Assembly (NCBI GenBank): GCA_965228775.1
Contig: OZ245840.1
Coordinates: forward strand, 4,836,001 to 4,900,000
Reading direction: 5' to 3'
DNA length: 64,000 bases
Source of the DNA: JANQMY01 sp965228775
Lineage (GTDB): Bacteria > Pseudomonadota > Alphaproteobacteria > JANQMY01
Each line of letters opens with the position of its first letter. Position 1 is the first letter of the stretch. Under the pieces are notes generated by a model that worked only from the letters and a program-made list of their open reading frames with translations, was not told the DNA's origin and did no database searches. Both the position numbers and the translations under genes were made by a program. Below are positions 60,671 through 64,000 of the stretch, in pieces.

Positions 60671-60975
60671 TGAAGACCTGGACGCTCACGCTGACAATGG
60701 CGCTCATTGTCATTACACCACCCACCACCAACGCATTCGCATGCAACAGCAGCGCCGATTGCAAGTACGGTGCGACCTGTTCAAAGACCTGGGTGAATAA
60801 ACCCGGCGTGTGCACCGGCGGAATGCAGCCGGGGAACAGCAATGACAGGAACCCGCCTAAGCCGGAACATCGCAACGACACGCGCGGTAAAACTTGTCAG
60901 ACGAGCGGTGATTGCTCGTATGGCGGTGCGTGCGTGAAGAGTGGGAATAATATCTATGGGGTGTGTAGCAAGTAG
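60670..60975 (+). CDS. Secreted cysteine-rich protein with two identical-spacing repeats
   Basis: A 101-residue protein. A signal peptide (MKTWTLTLTMALIVITPPTT, cleavage near residue 24, NAFA) precedes two Cys modules of the same spacing: C25, C31, C37, C48 and C76, C82, C88, C99, that is C-x5-C-x5-C-x10-C twice. A Pro/Asn/Gly-rich linker lies between. Four disulfides are likely. The repeat resembles small EGF-like or knottin-type modules. It is coupled to the preceding gene. Its role is unknown; a toxin, adhesin or inhibitor is possible. Confidence 0.7.
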   Translation: MKTWTLTLTMALIVITPPTTNAFACNSSADCKYGATCSKTWVNKPGVCTGGMQPGNSNDRNPPKPEHRNDTRGKTCQTSGDCSYGGACVKSGNNIYGVCSK

Positions 60976-61035
60976 GTTGCCCAACAGCGACATAATTTGC
61001 ATGCCACTTCGGCGGATCTTGCACAACCTCGAAAC

Positions 61036-62079
61036 TCAGTCTTTGATTTCTTCGATTGCTTCAAGTACGGACGCGTTAACAAATTTCTTTGAAATAGCGC
61101 CAATTCGCGATCGAAGGACATTGAGACCTTCTTCTTTTTGCTTAGCGATGAAGAAACTCCAACTGCACTCGGCAAACGCGTTATTTAGGGACCCCGTGCC
61201 GTCAAAGTCTTCTTCCTTGTCTTGACCAACAATTAGCTTCGTTGGCGATAGCGGCATCACGATGCTTCTGAGATCAACATCCAGCGGAGTGAATACGAGT
61301 GGCCTGAAGCTAGCATCCGTCAACCTCGACACAACTACACAGTCTGGCAGAATGTAGTTCGCATCAGTGTTTTCTAATATCCGCCATGACAGCTTTGAAT
61401 ACTTCCGGACACGCTGTTCGGGCGCTATCTCATTTGCAAGAGTTGTGTTATGCGCCTCCTTTGTAAATTTACCGGCGTTATCCAGTATCTGCTGTAAGAA
61501 GCTGTCGAACTGTGGTCTTAGAGATTCAAGCAACCCGCCAAGGTTATTGTTAAGCTGGTCGTGCAGTATTACCCGCGATTGTGTTTGCGAAATACCGCGC
61601 GCCGCAAGAATCTCCGCGTGATCTACTAATGCGGACTCAATTTCGTCTCGAATCCTGTCGTTTCCGAGGAGCTTGTGGAAATCATTAACATCTCGAGCAC
61701 TAGCGTCGATGGCGCCAATCAATGAGCTTGCGCCATGTTCGAACGCATCTCTTACCATACGATTGCGTACGCAAAGGTGGGTGACGATGTTTGCCGCATC
61801 AATGGACTTAATTGGAGCCTTGTTTGGCTTACTCTCTATGTCTTCAAGAATGCGATCGACCGTTGTCTCATAGTCCGTAATCTCATCATCTAATGACTTC
61901 GGATCTCCCGCTTTCGACTCCTTAGAATAGAAGTAACGCTGTGCGGCAATATCCCTGGTCGACACGGGATGTGGGTCTCGGCTTTCCGGGTAAACCACCA
62001 CGTGTGTCGCACGCCCTACCTTTTCTCCGAATTTCCGCAGAAGCAGTTGGGGAATGTAGTGTTGCTTCCGTCCCGCCAT
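61036..62079 (-). CDS. DUF4238 domain protein
   Basis: A 347-residue protein beginning MAGRKQHYIPQLLLRKFGEK, the diagnostic N-terminus of DUF4238 (xxHYxPxxLLxxF). The middle is mostly helical (VTHLCVRNRMVRDAFEHGAS), and later parts include NYILPDCVVVSRL and VMPLSPTKLIVGQ. DUF4238 genes are scattered in mobile elements and are sometimes thought to act in defence, but no activity is established. It is on the minus strand, convergent with the cysteine-rich gene. The start at 62079 is preferred over one nine codons upstream because the HYIPQ motif lies right after it. Confidence 0.85.
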   Translation of the reverse strand: MAGRKQHYIPQLLLRKFGEKVGRATHVVVYPESRDPHPVSTRDIAAQRYFYSKESKAGDPKSLDDEITDYETTVDRILEDIESKPNKAPIKSIDAANIVTHLCVRNRMVRDAFEHGASSLIGAIDASARDVNDFHKLLGNDRIRDEIESALVDHAEILAARGISQTQSRVILHDQLNNNLGGLLESLRPQFDSFLQQILDNAGKFTKEAHNTTLANEIAPEQRVRKYSKLSWRILENTDANYILPDCVVVSRLTDASFRPLVFTPLDVDLRSIVMPLSPTKLIVGQDKEEDFDGTGSLNNAFAECSWSFFIAKQKEEGLNVLRSRIGAISKKFVNASVLEAIEEIKD

Positions 62080-62751
62080 GTTTGCCGTTCCTTTGTCCAA
62101 ATCCACTCACACTACTCGCAACGATATTGCATTGAGCTGTCGGTGCACTCGTACCAAACCGTTGAATCAGTATGTAGTGGTTCATCCTTCGTTTCGCCAC
62201 TGACATCCGAATACTCGCTGATGCGTTTTTCCACGTGTCAGCGGTTAGAATGGCTAGGAACGCCGTAAATAAATTCGCCCAGCCCAGGTCAAAAGGGTAA
62301 TTGAAGCTGGAGCCTTATCCTTAACGAATTGCTTCCTCATCGCACTAGCCCATATGCAGTGAAGCGCTACAGAATACACAAATTTCTAGTATAGGCGGGT
62401 TCTATCCAACTACGTCGGGAGCTATACATGCGACCGTTTGTTACGCCGCTTGCGATGCTAATAGCAGGTAAACGTCCGGTGAAAGTCACCTTGCGGGGAT
62501 GTTGGATAGGTTGAAGATACGGTCTCCTTATTTGTGCACTGTTGCTAAGAGGCTGTTCCGTGCCTATGTCTGGGCCTGGTTCTCCGCCATTACTTGCAAA
62601 AGAAGTTGACGGTATGACGGCTACGCGCCGTCGATGGCAGCTGGATAAGATGGCTAACAGTGAACAATGTAACTGTGTCTAATTTCACATGTCATATGAG
62701 CGTGGCAAATTACAGTGCAACTACGTCCACTTAATTGAATGGGGTCACGTA
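62080..62751. other. Gene-free stretch in the element
   Basis: About 670 bases between the divergent DUF4238 and EEP-type genes. No credible gene is present: the short frames have no ribosome site and no recognisable sequence. It contains a possible structured RNA at 62402-62509 and an AT-rich part that may carry two promoters. Confidence 0.5.
62402..62509 (+). ncRNA. Possible structured RNA element
   Basis: CTATCCAAC (62402-62410) and GTTGGATAG (62501-62509) close a 108-base unit. Inside are the hairpins TGCT-AAT-AGCA, GGTGA-AAG-TCACC (62478-62490), and GCTAT facing ATAGC. This nesting suggests a folded RNA or a paired DNA site. No riboswitch or intron class is matched with confidence. Confidence 0.3.
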
Positions 62752-63798
62752 ATGCCAAAAGCGTTCGGCTTATGCAAACTACTTGCAGCTGCTTTACTCA
62801 GCTCAGCCACATTCCTTGCCTCACCTCTCCTCGCGGATGAACTAAGCATGGCCACTTGGAACATCGCAGACTTACACCACGAGGTAGGTGTACCTTTACG
62901 GCCCGGCTCAGAGGCGCGAGACCAGGAAGACTTTGACCGTCTACGGAAGTATGTACGTGACACACTGAACAGTCCTGACATCATCGCGCTGCAGGAGGTG
63001 GGTTCGCCAGAGGCAGCGCATAAGATATTCCCTGAGGCGAACTACCACATACACATGTCGGGACGTTACCAGCCTGGTATGGAGAACCTACCTGCTTCGG
63101 AGCGGGACATATTCACAGCATTCGCTATTCGAAAGAAAACGTTCCCAACTTCACCAGTCGTGACATCGGCACCAGAGATATCCGTCATGCACATCGGCTT
63201 CGACCGAGACGGCAAGCCATCTGCGCGGCCCACAAGATGGGGCGTTGCAATTGAACTCGACCTGAACGGTAAAAAGATCAAACTGCTAAATGTGCATCTG
63301 AAGTCTGTTTGCCACTCGGGTTCACTCGATCCTGTCAGGGATACAAGAAAGGACGGCAAAGCAAGCTCGCGACGCTACCACTGTCGTACCCTGCAGGCGC
63401 AGTCCGTTATTCTCGAGAGTTGGATCGAGCAGCAGGCACAGCAGGGATACTCCGTCATCGTGCTCGGAGACTTTAACCGCCGATTGAATAAGGTGTACGG
63501 GACAGGTGCGGCTCCCGATCATTTTTGGGCAGAGATAAACGATGGTACACCTGATGGCTTGCAACTGCGCAAGGGGCCAGTTGGTGAGAACACAACATGT
63601 TGGGTAGGGCACAAGAAGGGCTTCAAACGCGAGCACATAGACTTCATCGTCTATGACAGCACCCTAGACACTTGGCTCAAGCTTAGCGGCGTACGGAAGG
63701 TCGCATTACCCGATGAAGGACTTGCGCGGTATGCGGAGAAGAACGCATACAAGAAACTGAGCGACCATTGCCCCGTTGTGGCGACCGTCAAGTATTGA
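62752..63798 (+). CDS. Exported endonuclease/exonuclease/phosphatase-family protein
   Basis: A 348-residue protein with a signal peptide (LCKLLAAALLSSATFLASPL, cleavage near LLA at residue 28). The EEP fold shows MATWNIAD (33-40), IIALQEVGSPEA (catalytic Glu in LQEV), LLNVHLKSVC, VIVLGDFNRRL with the Asp/Asn pair, and KLSDHCPVVATV with the terminal SDH. All DNase I-type residues appear present. Secreted members act as nucleases, sphingomyelinases or phosphatases. The ATG at 62752 is chosen because it starts the signal peptide; an upstream in-frame ATG would put charged residues ahead of it. Confidence 0.85.
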   Translation: MPKAFGLCKLLAAALLSSATFLASPLLADELSMATWNIADLHHEVGVPLRPGSEARDQEDFDRLRKYVRDTLNSPDIIALQEVGSPEAAHKIFPEANYHIHMSGRYQPGMENLPASERDIFTAFAIRKKTFPTSPVVTSAPEISVMHIGFDRDGKPSARPTRWGVAIELDLNGKKIKLLNVHLKSVCHSGSLDPVRDTRKDGKASSRRYHCRTLQAQSVILESWIEQQAQQGYSVIVLGDFNRRLNKVYGTGAAPDHFWAEINDGTPDGLQLRKGPVGENTTCWVGHKKGFKREHIDFIVYDSTLDTWLKLSGVRKVALPDEGLARYAEKNAYKKLSDHCPVVATVKY

Positions 63799-64000
63799 TT
63801 TCGATGGAAGGGGATGGTTGGCAGCAAGGAGGTGGTGTGCCACCAGACTGGGCTGGCAGTGCGAAATCGAAGTAGCACCAGCAGTCGATTGCGGGTGTGA
63901 ACCTTGTCACGATCCATTTGGTCCAACGATATCTGATGTGGGAATTCGATTTGCAATCCAATTGGCTAGAGAACTAACTCACTGGCGCCGCAAAGAAAAC
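63799..64000. other. Right edge of window, no gene seen
   Basis: The last 202 bases contain AAGGAGGTGGTGTG, which looks like a ribosome site, but the frames that follow close within a few dozen codons. No attachment site is recognised. Confidence 0.4.

Larger units (their letters stand above)
52458..64000 (+). mobile_element. Integrative element, satellite-like (left end; right end outside window)
   Basis: It begins between the TraB/GumN gene and the integrase. Evidence: tyrosine integrase at the boundary, AlpA regulator, helicase-type replication protein with iteron-like repeats, and a drop in GC content with loss of housekeeping genes. No tRNA, direct repeat or right attachment site is visible, so the exact boundary and the length are unknown. 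The gene order int, alpA, replication ATPase, repeats is that of Gram-negative phage satellites. Cargo to the right encodes mostly exported or membrane proteins. Confidence 0.75.

Noticed and set aside
62402..62509. Group II intron or known riboswitch
   Set aside because: The GGTGAAAGTCACC hairpin recalls intron pieces, but there is no reverse transcriptase, no domain V-like end and no riboswitch core I can match.

Overview
The window is a piece of an alphaproteobacterial chromosome carrying one end of an integrated mobile element. Three things point to Alphaproteobacteria: the order histone-deacetylase-like gene, xseB, ispA, dxs, tlyA; the cluster aroC / fabI / J-domain gene next to pdxH; and intergenic palindromes that resemble repeats common in that class. 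Genes up to about 52.45 kb are moderately GC-rich. From about 52.5 kb the sequence is visibly richer in A and T, gene starts and codon use become less regular, and most genes are short and unrecognised.

Layout. 0-6.3 kb: a cut-off YgfZ-like gene, a glycosyltransferase-9/dihydroorotase-like pair, an AcuI/YhdH reductase, a LysE exporter and a ThDP enzyme. 6.3-15.1 kb: small housekeeping and repair genes (TIGR02301, VOC, DUF427, Nudix, SRAP, GNAT, FKBP lipoprotein, thioredoxin-like), then a minus-strand run Sua5 / methyltransferase / FAD dehydrogenase. 15.2-25.6 kb: an acyl-CoA dehydrogenase, an MBL hydrolase, and the HDAC-xseB-ispA-dxs-tlyA-rRNA methyltransferase series, which supplies isoprenoid precursors. 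25.6-29.3 kb: aroC, a membrane protein, fabI and a J-domain protein on the minus strand. 29.6-38.3 kb: pdxH, a cation efflux protein, a CPA2 antiporter, an SDR, a class III aminotransferase, a DmdB-like acyl-CoA ligase, a DUF1499 protein and an HD hydrolase. 38.3-52.5 kb: a long regulatory-looking gap, a DUF898 protein, MBL and GST enzymes, a sphingosine-phosphate-lyase-like enzyme overlapping a spinster-like transporter, a TauD-type dioxygenase, an EamA transporter, a patatin-domain membrane protein, an MDR reductase and a TraB/GumN protein.

52.5-64.0 kb: an integrative element running off the right edge. It starts with a tyrosine integrase that has a long C-terminal extension, then an AlpA regulator, a helicase/ATPase of the primase-associated type, a short tandem array like replication iterons, and an HTH regulator with a nearby operator-like palindrome. 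This int-alpA-helicase-iteron order resembles Gram-negative phage satellites (PICI or P4-like), but no capsid-remodelling or packaging genes are visible. Its cargo is dominated by lipoproteins, small membrane proteins and secreted proteins: a DUF4136-like lipoprotein, a two-repeat cysteine-rich exported protein and an exported endonuclease/exonuclease/phosphatase-fold protein. It also carries a DUF4238 protein and a possible structured RNA.

Three families of intergenic palindromes recur across the chromosomal part: a 27-28 bp-stem hairpin in three copies, a two-hairpin composite in two copies, and one copy of a CCTTCGAGAC-type repeat. I found no rRNA, tRNA, CRISPR array or insertion sequence.
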